Origin: Segatella copri
GTDB taxonomy: Bacteria; Bacteroidota; Bacteroidia; Bacteroidales; Bacteroidaceae
NCBI RefSeq assembly: GCF_015074785.1
Contig: NZ_CP042464.1
Span: 2,539,001-2,603,000 of the forward strand
Length of the DNA stretch: 64,000 nucleotides
Direction: 5' to 3'
Shown here: positions 49,527-59,021 of the stretch, piece after piece
Position numbering within the stretch: position 1 is the stretch's first letter
Layout of the letters: every line of letters begins with the position of its first letter
Notes under the pieces: generated by a model
Told to the model about the DNA's origin: nothing
Database searches by the model: none
What the model saw: only the letters and a program-made list of their open reading frames with translations
Program-made: the position numbers and the translations under genes

Positions 49527-52500
49527 TTATTTTATCTTTTTCAAATCCACTTCCTTATACGCCACTCTCTGGCGGCGCCAGGTGTAGATGCAATGCAGTT
49601 TGCCATCCTTTCCCTCGATGATGCCTGGATAGGAATACTGGTTGATAGGACTGTCCTCCAAGGTGAGGAGATGACGCCAATGGATGCCGTCATCGCTGAT
49701 GGCAAGACTCAATGGTGTGCGAGGTCCCTTCTTGGTTCCCGGCAAGGTCTCGAAATTGTTGTAGATGAGCACGTGTCTGCCATCCTTCAGGGTGACAGCA
49801 TCCGTACCGCTCTGGTTGTTTTCGATGTCGAGCAGGGTAACCGGAGTCCAGGTATCACCACCATCACTGCTGAAACTGGTAGCAAGCTTGGCATTATGGG
49901 TACGCATCAGGACCTGCAATCTGCCATCCTTCAACTTCAGAATAGATGGCTGGATACTGTAGATATATCTCGCCTTCTCACCCTCCTTGTAGATAGGATG
50001 CTGCATATCCACCGTAGCCGAATCCACATCATCGGTACGAGGCTTCAGTTCGGCATCTACCGGACCCACATACTTCCACTTTCTGGTCTTCAAGTCGAGA
50101 ATCTCCACATGGAATCGCCAACCCTTGTTCTCGGTACTGGAACCGCAGATGAATCTGCCGTTCACCATTTCCGGCTTATTCTTGATAGGACCGAGGAAAC
50201 CGTCTGGCAATGCCTCCGGATCACTCCAGGTCTTACCGCCATCCTTTGATTTCACAAGCCAGCCCGTCCAGTCGCCAACCGTAGAACCCACCTTATAGAA
50301 CAGCCATATCTCGCCATCGGGCATGGTATAGAGCACAGGGTTCCAGCAAGACTTGCGTTTCAGATTGGCAGGCAACTTGATATTGGCTGACTTAGAGCGG
50401 AAATCATATTTGTAGCCAGCAGGCACACCGAAACGGCGCAATCCGTCCTTGATAGGTCCCTTATCAGCCGGAGTTGTCTTCTCATCGATGCCCGAAAGAC
50501 CCGCCTTCTTAGCCTCAGGAGTACCCAGGCGATAAACACCATCGGCAGCCAAGATAGGTTTCTCCCAAGCCTTGGCACCCTTCGGCTTGCGACTTACCCA
50601 GATGCAGACATCCGGATTGCGCTCGAAGGTACCGCCGAAGTAAGCAGCCACCAGGTCACCATTCTTCAACTGGGTAATAGTAGAGGCATGAGCCGATGGG
50701 AATCCACTGTAATCATAAAGGAATTCATCCTTCAGGATGGCAGCATCGCGGGTAGGGATTTCTACCGAATAATGATAATCGCCACTACCCAACGTCTCAA
50801 CATTGCCATCAGGCAGATAGACATCGGCTGTGGTGTTGCAAGGCACGGTGATATCCCAGTCCACATGCTGCAAGGTCTTCTTCCACTGGCTCTTCACTAC
50901 TCCGTATGGAGTCTCGTAATCAGCTTTTACCGATTCGCAATTCTGAATACTGAAGGCTGGCTTCAACACGATGTGCTTGTAAGCCACGCTGGCATCAGCC
51001 TCAGCCACCTGCTGCACGTTGACACCCTTCTGTTGGATGCCTCCCAGATACTGATAGCACCAGGTAAGCAAGTCGCCCAAAAGCATCACATGATTGCCCG
51101 AATTCATCTTCGGATCAGCCTTGTCGCCATTCCAGAGTTCCCAGATGGTAGTAGCTCCGTTCTCTGCCATATAACCCCACGACGGATAGGTGCGCTGAGT
51201 AGCCAGGAGATAAGCCACATCAGGGAAACCATTGTCGCTCAAACCGCGAAGGAGCCAGGAGATGCCGATGACACCGCAGTTGACATGTTCCTTGGCATCG
51301 ATGCAGATGCCCTTCACTACCTGCTTGATGAGTTCGCTGCGCAACTCCTGGGGAGCAATGCCGAAGGAGAGCGCCAGGAGATTAGCGGTAGAGGTATTGT
51401 TGCCATAATAGATGCTGTCTGGATAAAGCACATGACCCGGACGGCGGGATGTTCCTGCCTTGTTGGTGAGGAACTGCTTGTTGAAGGCTTCTATCATCCC
51501 GCTTCTGCAGTCTGCCCAAGCTTTTGCTTCTTCCTTCAAACCTTGCAGGTTGGCAAACTGTTCTGCCAGCTGCAGACAGCGGATCATATAAGCGGTGGCT
51601 ATCAGCTTGCCATCGGTCTTTCGCTTCGGATCCTGACTGTGAATCAGTTCCAGCTTCTCTGGTGGTACGCACCAGTCGCCGTATTTATCCTTGGTGATGA
51701 TGCCGTTCTTATCCGTATATTCTGCCAGGATATGGTTGATCCATTTCCTGATGGATGGATAAGAATCGATGATAGGCTGCTTGTTGCCAAACTGATGATA
51801 GAGCATATCACAGGTGAAAGGCAGGGCTGCCGGCCAGGTAACATCATCGGTATAATAATTCCAGAAGGCAGGAGCCACATCCGGAATATTGCCATCCGAA
51901 CGCTGGGCATCGCAGATATCGTGCATCCACTTGCTGTAGAGTCGCTCGTTGTCGAAAACGAAACTTTCACCCAACGACCCCACCGTATGGTCGCCCAACC
52001 AAGGCTGGCGCTCGTTGCGCTGCGGACAGTCTACCGGCATACCCTTGTAATTGCCGTAGATGCCCCACCATGCATTCTTCAACACCTTATTTAATATCGT
52101 ATCAGAAGTCTCGATATGTCCGATGGTAGCCATCTCGTCGCTCACGGTATAGGCGGTGAAATTCTCCTTTCGGGCATTCTTCATTCCGGTGATGGCAGCA
52201 TAGCGGAAGCCGTGATAAGAGAAGGCAGGACGCCAAGACTTTCCGTTTTCCTTGCCATTGCAGACATAGATATCCTCAGAGAGGGCATTGCGGAAGTTGT
52301 CGAGATACAGACTGCCGTCAGCCTGCAGTTTCTCGGCATATTTCACACGGATGGTATCACCCTGCTTGCCACGGATCTGGAAACCGATCCAGCCCGCCAT
52401 GTTCTGTCCGAAATCTACAATGAGGGTATCGTGGCGATGCTTCAGACTTACCGGATGACCGAATTTCTTCTCAACCATTCCCGTCATCGGCTGCGCCATC

Positions 52501-53513
52501 AGCGTACCATCAGGAATTGCACAGCGCTCGGCTTTCAGCCACTGGCTGTCGTCGAAACCAGCCTGGGTCCAGCCCTTCAGCGCCTGTTCCCTGCGGGCAT
52601 CATACTCCTCGCCATCATACTCGTTGTTGCTGCGGATAGGACCATCGAAGCTCAACTTCCATGTGTTATTGGTAGCCCAGGTTTCAGTCTTTCCGTTCTC
52701 ATACTCCACCTTCACGTTGATGCGGCATTTCGGATAACCGAAGAAAGGTGTCTTGTATGCCTTCTCCAGTCGCATCGGAAACATTCTGCCGTTGCCAAGT
52801 TTGATGGCGATGGCATTCTTCTCAGTCAGGAGCGAAGTGACATCGAACGTATTGTAGTAGATGGTCTTGCGGTAATCGGTTGGTGCAGGCTGCAAAGCCT
52901 GACTGCCACCCATACGCTGTCCGTTGACATAAAACTCGTATACACCGAGTCCGGCAACATAAGCCACAGCCCGCTTCACCTTGCCTTTTGCCACAAAGTC
53001 CTTGCGGATATAGCGTGCTGCCAGTCGGGTATGCATGCCTTTCTGTTCTCCGGGCTGCAGGTCTTCCAAGCCAATCCAGGTACCGCTCCATTTGGTTTCA
53101 CCGAGCAGTCCGATGGTGAAGAGCTGCGGTTCGGTCCATTCCGATTTTCCTTTATTGGTAGTGATACGCACCTTCCAGTAAGCTTGAGCGCCACTCAGCA
53201 GTGCCTTGCCCTGATAAGGAATCCACAGCTGTTCATCGCTGTTGCGTTCACCACTATCCCATAAATCAGCCTCGTTTCTATCCAGTTTTTCTCGGGAAGA
53301 AGCCACCAGAATCTGATAACTCGTCTGCACCACGCCCTTCCTGTCAGAAGTAATCTGCCAGGAGAAGCGAGGGGTTGATGTTCCGATGCCCAGAGGATTC
53401 ACCTGATTCTCCGTCCGCATCTTTACCACGTCAACATGACTGGCAGCGGAAAGCGGAAGCGTTGCCGAAAGCGATGCCGTCAGCAACACACTCATCAATA
53501 TATTATTCTTCAT
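49527..53513 (-). CDS. GH78 alpha-L-rhamnosidase fused to a sialidase-like (GH33-type) domain
   Basis: The 1328-residue exported protein has a signal peptide of about 1-24. Residues about 30-915 are a complete GH78 enzyme. The general-acid Glu is in DCPQRNERQPWLGDH (the usual Asp before Glu is Asn here) and the base Glu in ENGATTIWELWNGD. Residues about 920-1328 form a six-bladed-propeller sialidase-like domain with Asp-boxes SKDGGKTW, SSDGGDTW and the weaker SDDGIHW. Sialidase-type enzymes act on 2-keto-3-deoxy sugars, including Kdo. RG-II chain C is Rha-(1,5)-Kdo, so I infer a bifunctional chain-C enzyme: rhamnosidase first, then Kdo release. It is the last gene of the GH95-GH140-GH78 operon. 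The alternative is that the propeller targets another keto-acid or only binds. Confidence 0.8.
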   Translation of the reverse strand: MKNNILMSVLLTASLSATLPLSAASHVDVVKMRTENQVNPLGIGTSTPRFSWQITSDRKGVVQTSYQILVASSREKLDRNEADLWDSGERNSDEQLWIPYQGKALLSGAQAYWKVRITTNKGKSEWTEPQLFTIGLLGETKWSGTWIGLEDLQPGEQKGMHTRLAARYIRKDFVAKGKVKRAVAYVAGLGVYEFYVNGQRMGGSQALQPAPTDYRKTIYYNTFDVTSLLTEKNAIAIKLGNGRMFPMRLEKAYKTPFFGYPKCRINVKVEYENGKTETWATNNTWKLSFDGPIRSNNEYDGEEYDARREQALKGWTQAGFDDSQWLKAERCAIPDGTLMAQPMTGMVEKKFGHPVSLKHRHDTLIVDFGQNMAGWIGFQIRGKQGDTIRVKYAEKLQADGSLYLDNFRNALSEDIYVCNGKENGKSWRPAFSYHGFRYAAITGMKNARKENFTAYTVSDEMATIGHIETSDTILNKVLKNAWWGIYGNYKGMPVDCPQRNERQPWLGDHTVGSLGESFVFDNERLYSKWMHDICDAQRSDGNIPDVAPAFWNYYTDDVTWPAALPFTCDMLYHQFGNKQPIIDSYPSIRKWINHILAEYTDKNGIITKDKYGDWCVPPEKLELIHSQDPKRKTDGKLIATAYMIRCLQLAEQFANLQGLKEEAKAWADCRSGMIEAFNKQFLTNKAGTSRRPGHVLYPDSIYYGNNTSTANLLALSFGIAPQELRSELIKQVVKGICIDAKEHVNCGVIGISWLLRGLSDNGFPDVAYLLATQRTYPSWGYMAENGATTIWELWNGDKADPKMNSGNHVMLLGDLLTWCYQYLGGIQQKGVNVQQVAEADASVAYKHIVLKPAFSIQNCESVKADYETPYGVVKSQWKKTLQHVDWDITVPCNTTADVYLPDGNVETLGSGDYHYSVEIPTRDAAILKDEFLYDYSGFPSAHASTITQLKNGDLVAAYFGGTFERNPDVCIWVSRKPKGAKAWEKPILAADGVYRLGTPEAKKAGLSGIDEKTTPADKGPIKDGLRRFGVPAGYKYDFRSKSANIKLPANLKRKSCWNPVLYTMPDGEIWLFYKVGSTVGDWTGWLVKSKDGGKTWSDPEALPDGFLGPIKNKPEMVNGRFICGSSTENKGWRFHVEILDLKTRKWKYVGPVDAELKPRTDDVDSATVDMQHPIYKEGEKARYIYSIQPSILKLKDGRLQVLMRTHNAKLATSFSSDGGDTWTPVTLLDIENNQSGTDAVTLKDGRHVLIYNNFETLPGTKKGPRTPLSLAISDDGIHWRHLLTLEDSPINQYSYPGIIEGKDGKLHCIYTWRRQRVAYKEVDLKKIK

Positions 53514-53521
53514 TTGAATTC

Positions 53522-53547
53522 TTCACTCTTCGTTCTTCACTCTTCAC
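53522..53547. repeat. 26-bp dispersed repeat, intergenic copy
   Basis: It is identical to 29488-29513 and lies between the GH140 stop codon (53553) and the start of the GH78 fusion gene (53513). Confidence 0.75.
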
Positions 53548-53552
53548 TTTAT

Positions 53553-55025
53553 TTATTCATTCAAATCTCTTTTCTTACCAGCCAGACTCTGGTCTTCTAT
53601 CATCTTCTGGTCTTTCTTCAGATAGTCCTTGCTGGCATCAATGGCGATGAAAACACCATCGCTGATACCGCGGGTAGCCTTCTGAGGAGCGAAGGTGATG
53701 ACCTTGTTGTCAAACGCTCCGATATATTCCAGCTGTCCGTTGGCAGCATCCATCCACCATACGTTCTTTCTGCTACCCGAAACCTTACGGAGGTCGAGTT
53801 TCATCGGAACACAGTTGTAATTGTAAACCATCAGATAATCGTTGCCTCGGGTAGCCAGCAGACGGTTATATCTTTCACCATTCTCACCGGCAATGATGCT
53901 CTGGTCAGGCACACGCTCAAAGTATGGCAGCGAGAGCATCAGATTCTTGAGATGCTTCATCTGGTTGAATCCCGGGTCGTTGAGCGCCACATACCAAGGC
54001 TTCTCGGCTCCATCACTTCCATAACCGGTAGGATAGCCTGGCTTCAACATCTGCATGATGGCATTATGACCATAGGTATGACCACAGGAACCGGCAAAGA
54101 CACTCCAGTAGGCATAGCGGCGAACATCATAATCCTGCCAGCGCTCCTCGTTAGGATCATGCAGTCCCTTCGGAATATCCTCGTAGCTCGGTTCGGCATC
54201 GAGCACAGGCTTGATTGGCTTATATGCCCAGGTAGAATCCACATACATCCAGTTGTCCTCCTCGGTATTGTCTGGGATAGGATAATCCTTGTTGCCCATA
54301 CGCTGACCATACTTGCGATGACCGCTCTGGAAGGCATGGAAATCGAGCCATTTTGCCTTGCTCCACCATTTGGCAGAAGTATATCTGCCACGAGGATGAT
54401 AGGTCATGAGATGGTTGTGGTCGATGCTCTTGATGCTGGTAGCGAGCGATTTCCACACCTCTGGGTGGATATCGCCCTGGATATCGCCACCCATCACCCA
54501 GATGATATTAGGCGAATTCTTATAGCGGTTGGCAAGGAACTTTCCGTATGCCTTTGCCTGCTGGGCATTGATATTCTCTGCCTTTACCTGAGAACCCCAG
54601 ATAGTTACCATGCCGATGTAGATGCCGTTCTGTTCGGCAAGTTTGATGATGTAGTCGAGATGATCCCAATAGCTGTAAACACCAGCGGGGTCCGCCTTCG
54701 ACAAATCCCAACCGTCAGGGAGCGACTGCTGTCCGTAGATATTAAAAGAAGGTGTGCCGTCCATCACCTGGATGAGAACGGTATTAAATCCCGCTACACG
54801 GCATTTCTGAAGATAATACTGTGCCTCGGCTCTATCCAGACGTTCCGGAAGAAGCCAACCGGTATCACCCAACAAGAAGAACGGCTGTCCGTTTTCAAAC
54901 TGGAGGAATCGCTGGTTGGCAGAAACCTGTAATTTACCATTAGCCCAAGGCTTTTCGTTTTTTGCGGCAGAGGCTGCGGTAAAGATTCCGCAAGTCAGCG
55001 CCAATGTTATCATTATTTTTTTCAT
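53553..55025 (-). CDS. GH140 apiosidase-like enzyme (DUF4038)
   Basis: The 490-residue exported protein has a signal peptide (about 1-20, ...AASAA). A DUF4038-type TIM barrel (FENGQPFFLLGDTGWLLPERL, FNTVLIQVM) has likely acid/base Asp181 in WVMGGDIQGD and nucleophile Glu278 in PVLDAEPSYEDI. A C-terminal beta-sandwich follows (about 395-465, RLLATRGNDYLMVYNYN...VWWMDAANGQ). This is the architecture of GH140 endo-apiosidases, which cut the D-apiose to galacturonate bond that anchors RG-II chains A and B to the backbone. It sits between GH95 (44 bases upstream) and the GH78 fusion in one operon. Family call is strong; activity is inferred. Confidence 0.82.
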   Translation of the reverse strand: MKKIMITLALTCGIFTAASAAKNEKPWANGKLQVSANQRFLQFENGQPFFLLGDTGWLLPERLDRAEAQYYLQKCRVAGFNTVLIQVMDGTPSFNIYGQQSLPDGWDLSKADPAGVYSYWDHLDYIIKLAEQNGIYIGMVTIWGSQVKAENINAQQAKAYGKFLANRYKNSPNIIWVMGGDIQGDIHPEVWKSLATSIKSIDHNHLMTYHPRGRYTSAKWWSKAKWLDFHAFQSGHRKYGQRMGNKDYPIPDNTEEDNWMYVDSTWAYKPIKPVLDAEPSYEDIPKGLHDPNEERWQDYDVRRYAYWSVFAGSCGHTYGHNAIMQMLKPGYPTGYGSDGAEKPWYVALNDPGFNQMKHLKNLMLSLPYFERVPDQSIIAGENGERYNRLLATRGNDYLMVYNYNCVPMKLDLRKVSGSRKNVWWMDAANGQLEYIGAFDNKVITFAPQKATRGISDGVFIAIDASKDYLKKDQKMIEDQSLAGKKRDLNE

Positions 55026-55068
55026 TTTCTAAAGGAGTTTTGATGTTAAGGAGTTTATACCCATATTT

Positions 55069-57549
55069 TTAAATCAATCGGATAGTCTCTCCCTTTCGTG
55101 TAGTGATGTCATAGGTATTTGCCTTTGGCAACACCACCTTGTTGAGTTTCACTTCTGAATGGTTTTGCATCTGTGGCTGTTCGAAGGCTGAAAAGAGCGG
55201 ATTCGGATTCTTGCCCTTGGCTGATTTCATACCCTTGATGCCCTTTAACCGGTTGCCTGCCGGCAGACGGAGACGAAGGTTGCCACCGAGGGTAGAACGG
55301 ATCTTGAGCGACATGATTCTGCCATTCTTCCATGCCAGTTCCTCGATGAGGAAACCACCTCTCGTGCGGAGCCCCTGTATCTTTCCTTCAGCCTTCCAGG
55401 CATCAGGAAGAGCCGGCAGGATATTGACACATCCGTCATGGCTCTGCATCAGCATCTCGGCGATACCGGCAGTACAGCCGAAGTTGCCGTCTATCTGGAA
55501 TGGTGGATGTGCATCGAAGAGATTGCGATAGGTTCCACCCTTTTTCTTGTTCAATCCGTAGGCAAGGAAATGATCATCGGTCAGGGTCAACTGGTTATGA
55601 ATCAACTTATAAGCGTGATTACCATCCAGAAGACGAGCCCAGAGACAAACCTTCCATCCCATCGACCAGCCGGTACTAGGGTCGCCACGATGTATCAGCG
55701 AAGTACGGGCAGCATCGAAGAGTTCCGGGGTCTTCTCCGGTGTAATCTGATTACCTGGATAGAGCGCATAGAGATGACTCACATGGCGATGATTATCCTG
55801 AGGATCATCCCAGTCCTTGATCCATTCCTGCAACTGTCCCCACTTGCCAATCTGCATCGGTGCCATCTTTCCCAATACTTCCTTCAGGTGAGCAGCATAT
55901 CCGGCATCTTCGCCCAAAATCTCGCTCGCTCTGATAACGGTAGAGAAGAGTTCGTGGAGCAGTTCATTATCCATCGTAGTGCCATAGCTCATGGCTATCT
56001 TTCCATCCTTGGAAGGATGTACATTCTCCGGACTCACAGCTGGCGAAATCACGAGCCATCCATGCTCAGGTTCCGGTATCAGCATCTCGTCGAGGAAGGT
56101 GGCTGCACCCTCCATAATCGGGTAAGCTTTACGTAGGAATTCCTTGTCGCCACTATAAAGATAATGTTGCCAGAGATGGGATGAAACCCAGGCGCCACCG
56201 GTCATCCACATGCCTGATGCTGCCTTGTCGATACCGCCTGTTACTCGCCAGATGTCGGTATTGTGATGCAAAACCCATCCGTTCTTGCCATACATGGTCT
56301 GAGCAGATTCCTTTCCGGTTTCACTTACCTCACGAATCAACCGGAAGAGCGGTTCATTGAGTTCGGAGAGGTTGGTCATCTCTGATGGCCAGTAGTTCAT
56401 CTCCATGTTGATGTTGGTGGTATATTTGCCGTCCCATGACGGGAACATCTTATCGTTCCAGATGCCCTGCAGGTTAGCTGGCTGTGTGTCAGGCTGCGAA
56501 CTGCATATCAGAAGGTATCTGCCGAAAGCATAATAGGTGGATACGAGATAGTTATCGTCCTGCTTGGCAAAGCGGATGAGGCGTTCGTCGGTAGGCAGAT
56601 TCTGATACTTGTCAGCGCCCAACCAGAGCGAGTTGCGATGCATCATGCTCTGGAATTTAGCCACATGCTGCGCCATCTGCTCCCTGGCATCCTTCGCCAT
56701 GGCGGTATGGAGAGCCTGCTTGCTGCGTTCCACCTCGTTGCCGGTGATATCCTTGTAATTCACGAAGTTGGTGGCGATGGAGATATAGAGTACGGCTTCA
56801 TCGGCATTCTTCACGCTGACCACACCGTCGCGACAGGTCTTCGCAGCCTCGCCGCCTTTGATCTGAGCCGCCATTCTGCCCATGAATCTCACCTTTCCCT
56901 TCAGACCTTCGTGCTTGGCAGCCACTCCTTCGAGGGTAGCTTCCTCGCCATCGGTACGGATGATGACATCATCGTGAGGGGAAGTAAAGTTGGCATTGAA
57001 GGTGATGCTATGAGGCTTGTTGGCAGAGAATCTTACCATCACTACATTATCGGAAAAGGAGGTGATAACCTCGCGCTGATAGGTGACACCATGGGCTGTC
57101 CAGCGGGTGAGGCAGCGGGCAGAATCCAGACTCAGTTCGCGATAATACTGAGAATAGCCATCCATCCCGGGAGCCGAGATATAGACATCACCAAAGGGTT
57201 GGTAAGGCATTCCGAAGTTGGTATTCGACATGATTTTCTCGGTACACATATCCTGTGCCTTACGGTATTCGCCCTGCCAGATGAGGTTCTGCACGACTGG
57301 AAGAGCTGCCTTGGCATGAGGATTGGCATTCTTGTTAGGCTGTCCTGCCCAGATGGTTTCCTCGTTCAGCTGCAGACGTTCGGTGGCTGGAATGCCATAT
57401 ACCATAGCACCCAAACGGCCATTACCCAAAGGCAAGGCATCGGTCCAGACCAGCGCTGGTTTGTCGTACCAGAGCTTATACGATTGTGCTGTTGCTTGCA
57501 TAGAGAGACAAGCCAGGCAGCAAAGTGTGATGGTTCTTAAGATTTTCAT
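55069..57549 (-). CDS. GH95 enzyme with alpha-L-galactosidase-type active-site motif
   Basis: The product is 826 residues from [11 protein letters not shown]; the ATG at 57549 was chosen because it begins the signal peptide (...MQATAQ), and upstream in-frame codons overlap the promoter. The GH95 layout is an N-terminal beta-sandwich ([18 protein letters not shown]), an (alpha/alpha)6 barrel with [36 protein letters not shown] core (seen in two adjoining blocks), and [15 protein letters not shown] with the catalytic Asp region. In fucosidases of this family a His precedes the N-x-N pair by two residues; here it is Thr (T-T-N-I-N), a change associated with alpha-L-galactosidase activity. RG-II chain A contains L-galactose, which fits. 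It is the first gene of the GH95-GH140-GH78 operon. Confidence 0.85.
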   Translation of the reverse strand: MKILRTITLCCLACLSMQATAQSYKLWYDKPALVWTDALPLGNGRLGAMVYGIPATERLQLNEETIWAGQPNKNANPHAKAALPVVQNLIWQGEYRKAQDMCTEKIMSNTNFGMPYQPFGDVYISAPGMDGYSQYYRELSLDSARCLTRWTAHGVTYQREVITSFSDNVVMVRFSANKPHSITFNANFTSPHDDVIIRTDGEEATLEGVAAKHEGLKGKVRFMGRMAAQIKGGEAAKTCRDGVVSVKNADEAVLYISIATNFVNYKDITGNEVERSKQALHTAMAKDAREQMAQHVAKFQSMMHRNSLWLGADKYQNLPTDERLIRFAKQDDNYLVSTYYAFGRYLLICSSQPDTQPANLQGIWNDKMFPSWDGKYTTNINMEMNYWPSEMTNLSELNEPLFRLIREVSETGKESAQTMYGKNGWVLHHNTDIWRVTGGIDKAASGMWMTGGAWVSSHLWQHYLYSGDKEFLRKAYPIMEGAATFLDEMLIPEPEHGWLVISPAVSPENVHPSKDGKIAMSYGTTMDNELLHELFSTVIRASEILGEDAGYAAHLKEVLGKMAPMQIGKWGQLQEWIKDWDDPQDNHRHVSHLYALYPGNQITPEKTPELFDAARTSLIHRGDPSTGWSMGWKVCLWARLLDGNHAYKLIHNQLTLTDDHFLAYGLNKKKGGTYRNLFDAHPPFQIDGNFGCTAGIAEMLMQSHDGCVNILPALPDAWKAEGKIQGLRTRGGFLIEELAWKNGRIMSLKIRSTLGGNLRLRLPAGNRLKGIKGMKSAKGKNPNPLFSAFEQPQMQNHSEVKLNKVVLPKANTYDITTRKGETIRLI

Positions 57550-57587
57550 TTGTTTTTGTTTTAATCGATTAAACAATTTTATATATA

Positions 57588-57609
57588 GACGCAAAAGAGC
57601 CGCCTTTGT
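57588..57609 (-). promoter_or_regulatory. ECF-type promoter element for the GH95 operon
   Basis: Minus strand: GACGACA (ACA at 57609-57607), 15 bases, CGTC (57591-57588), then TATATA. It lies 38 bases before the ATG and only 18 bases beyond the preceding gene's terminator. Confidence 0.6.
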
Positions 57610-57627
57610 CGTCAGAAAAGACGAAAA

Positions 57628-57662
57628 AGACCTCACGTCATTTACAAAACGGCGTGAGGTCT
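57628..57662 (-). terminator. Terminator of the GH78-esterase operon
   Basis: A 10-bp stem AGACCTCACG (57628-57637) and CGTGAGGTCT (57653-57662) is followed on the minus strand by TTTTTCG. It lies 22 bases past the esterase stop at 57684. Confidence 0.75.
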
Positions 57663-57683
57663 GATTTATTATCTTCTATTTTA

Positions 57684-59021
57684 TTATCTGATGACCGATT
57701 GCAAAACTTCCGGTTTTTCAACCTTCACTTTGCTTTCATCCAACTTACTGCGGTCCAAACCGAAGACACGGATGAAGAAATCGTAGTTTGCCTGGCGCTT
57801 GTTGATGCCATAATCATGACGTTCCTTAGGCAGATGCACGTTGGTAACCTGCTCCTTGGCACTATGCATATTATATATATACTGCAGATACGGATATTCG
57901 AGGGTTGGAACAGAGGCTGTCCAATCACCACCATCGCTCACAACCAACAATGGTTTAGGGGCAAAGAAAGCCATCAACTCGGCATTACACGTACCATGCC
58001 CCGCCAACTGGATAGGTTTGCCACTCTCGCAAGGACAACCGCCATCAAAATGAGAAGCAAGATTCACCGTTGGGGCTGCTGCCGTGATACGGTCATCGAG
58101 TACCGTCAGCAGGACTGTATGCGTACCGCCGCCACTGCCGCCATTCGCTCCGATGCGCGTCTTATCCACATCCTTGCGATGGTTCCACATATAATCGAGC
58201 AATACCTCGGCATTCAGAGCCTGAATCACATGGGCACGGTCGGTCTGATGCGAATTCTTGCCATATTCAGCCTCACTCTGTCCCCAGCCATACAGGTCGA
58301 AATCTACACAGATAGCCCCCATTCTTGCCAAGGTTCCGAGGCGCTGCTGCTCATCGGCACGATATCTGCCACCACCGAAATGACCGTCGGGACAGATAAT
58401 CAAAGGATGCTTACCCTTCTTGGCGGGCGTATAGATGGAACCGAAGACATGCTCACCAGGCAGGGTCTCGATGCAGATATTCTGAACCGTATACCCGTCA
58501 TATCGGCGCACCTTTCCTAGAATCGGTTTCTTATGAACCAGGGAATCCATATAACGGTCGATACCCAGGATGCGGCGCACCTCCTTGCGTACAGAATCCT
58601 TGCGTGCTTCAAACTGTTCCCGGTTCTGGTAGAGTGTCTTGAGATAAGCAAGCATCTGCTCACCCTCTTCGGTATGGCGACGGGGATATTCATACGGCTT
58701 GATCTTATATACATTACCATTCTGCTTCCACCAGTTGAAGTCGAAATACTTGCAGATATTCGTCAGGGTTTCCTCCAGCGAATAGGGTTTGATGCGGAAA
58801 TCGGCATAAGGCAACTGCCTACCGACGGTATCCACATTATATTTGAAGCGGACGCCCCAGCGCTGCGATACATCCTGCATCACATCGTGAAGACTACGGA
58901 TGAAATGACCCTGATAACTGTTCTGAGCATCAGCCTTTGGCTGGTTTCCGTTATTTTGCGCACTTGCCGACAAAGACATGCTTGCCGCGATAAGTGCCAT
59001 CATTATGTTCTGTTTCATCAT
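57684..59021 (-). CDS. Alpha/beta-hydrolase acetylesterase with N-terminal STN-like domain
   Basis: The 445-residue exported protein has a signal peptide (about 1-21, ...LSASAQ). Residues about 45-110 (DVMQDVSQRWGVRFKYNVD...YSLEETLTNICKYFDFNW...NVYKIKP) resemble the STN/secretin short domain. The rest is an alpha/beta-hydrolase of the acetyl-xylan-esterase-like type. Its nucleophile elbow is GANGGSGGGTH (Ser about 296), an Asp is likely in VVSDGGDWTASV, and the His in ERHDYGINKRQ. The inferred role is deacetylation of RG-II sugars; carboxyl-ester cleavage is an alternative. Its ATG lies 71 bases inside the end of the preceding GH78 gene, so translation is likely coupled. Nearby ATGs at 59018, 59003 and 59000 would shorten the overlap only slightly. 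Confidence 0.75.
   Translation of the reverse strand: MMKQNIMMALIAASMSLSASAQNNGNQPKADAQNSYQGHFIRSLHDVMQDVSQRWGVRFKYNVDTVGRQLPYADFRIKPYSLEETLTNICKYFDFNWWKQNGNVYKIKPYEYPRRHTEEGEQMLAYLKTLYQNREQFEARKDSVRKEVRRILGIDRYMDSLVHKKPILGKVRRYDGYTVQNICIETLPGEHVFGSIYTPAKKGKHPLIICPDGHFGGGRYRADEQQRLGTLARMGAICVDFDLYGWGQSEAEYGKNSHQTDRAHVIQALNAEVLLDYMWNHRKDVDKTRIGANGGSGGGTHTVLLTVLDDRITAAAPTVNLASHFDGGCPCESGKPIQLAGHGTCNAELMAFFAPKPLLVVSDGGDWTASVPTLEYPYLQYIYNMHSAKEQVTNVHLPKERHDYGINKRQANYDFFIRVFGLDRSKLDESKVKVEKPEVLQSVIR

Noticed and set aside
50688-52094. 468-codon plus-strand open frame
   Set aside because: It is antisense to the GH78 fusion gene with no recognisable domain.
53436-54932. 498-codon plus-strand open frame
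   Set aside because: It is antisense to GH140 and begins within the dispersed 26-bp repeat.
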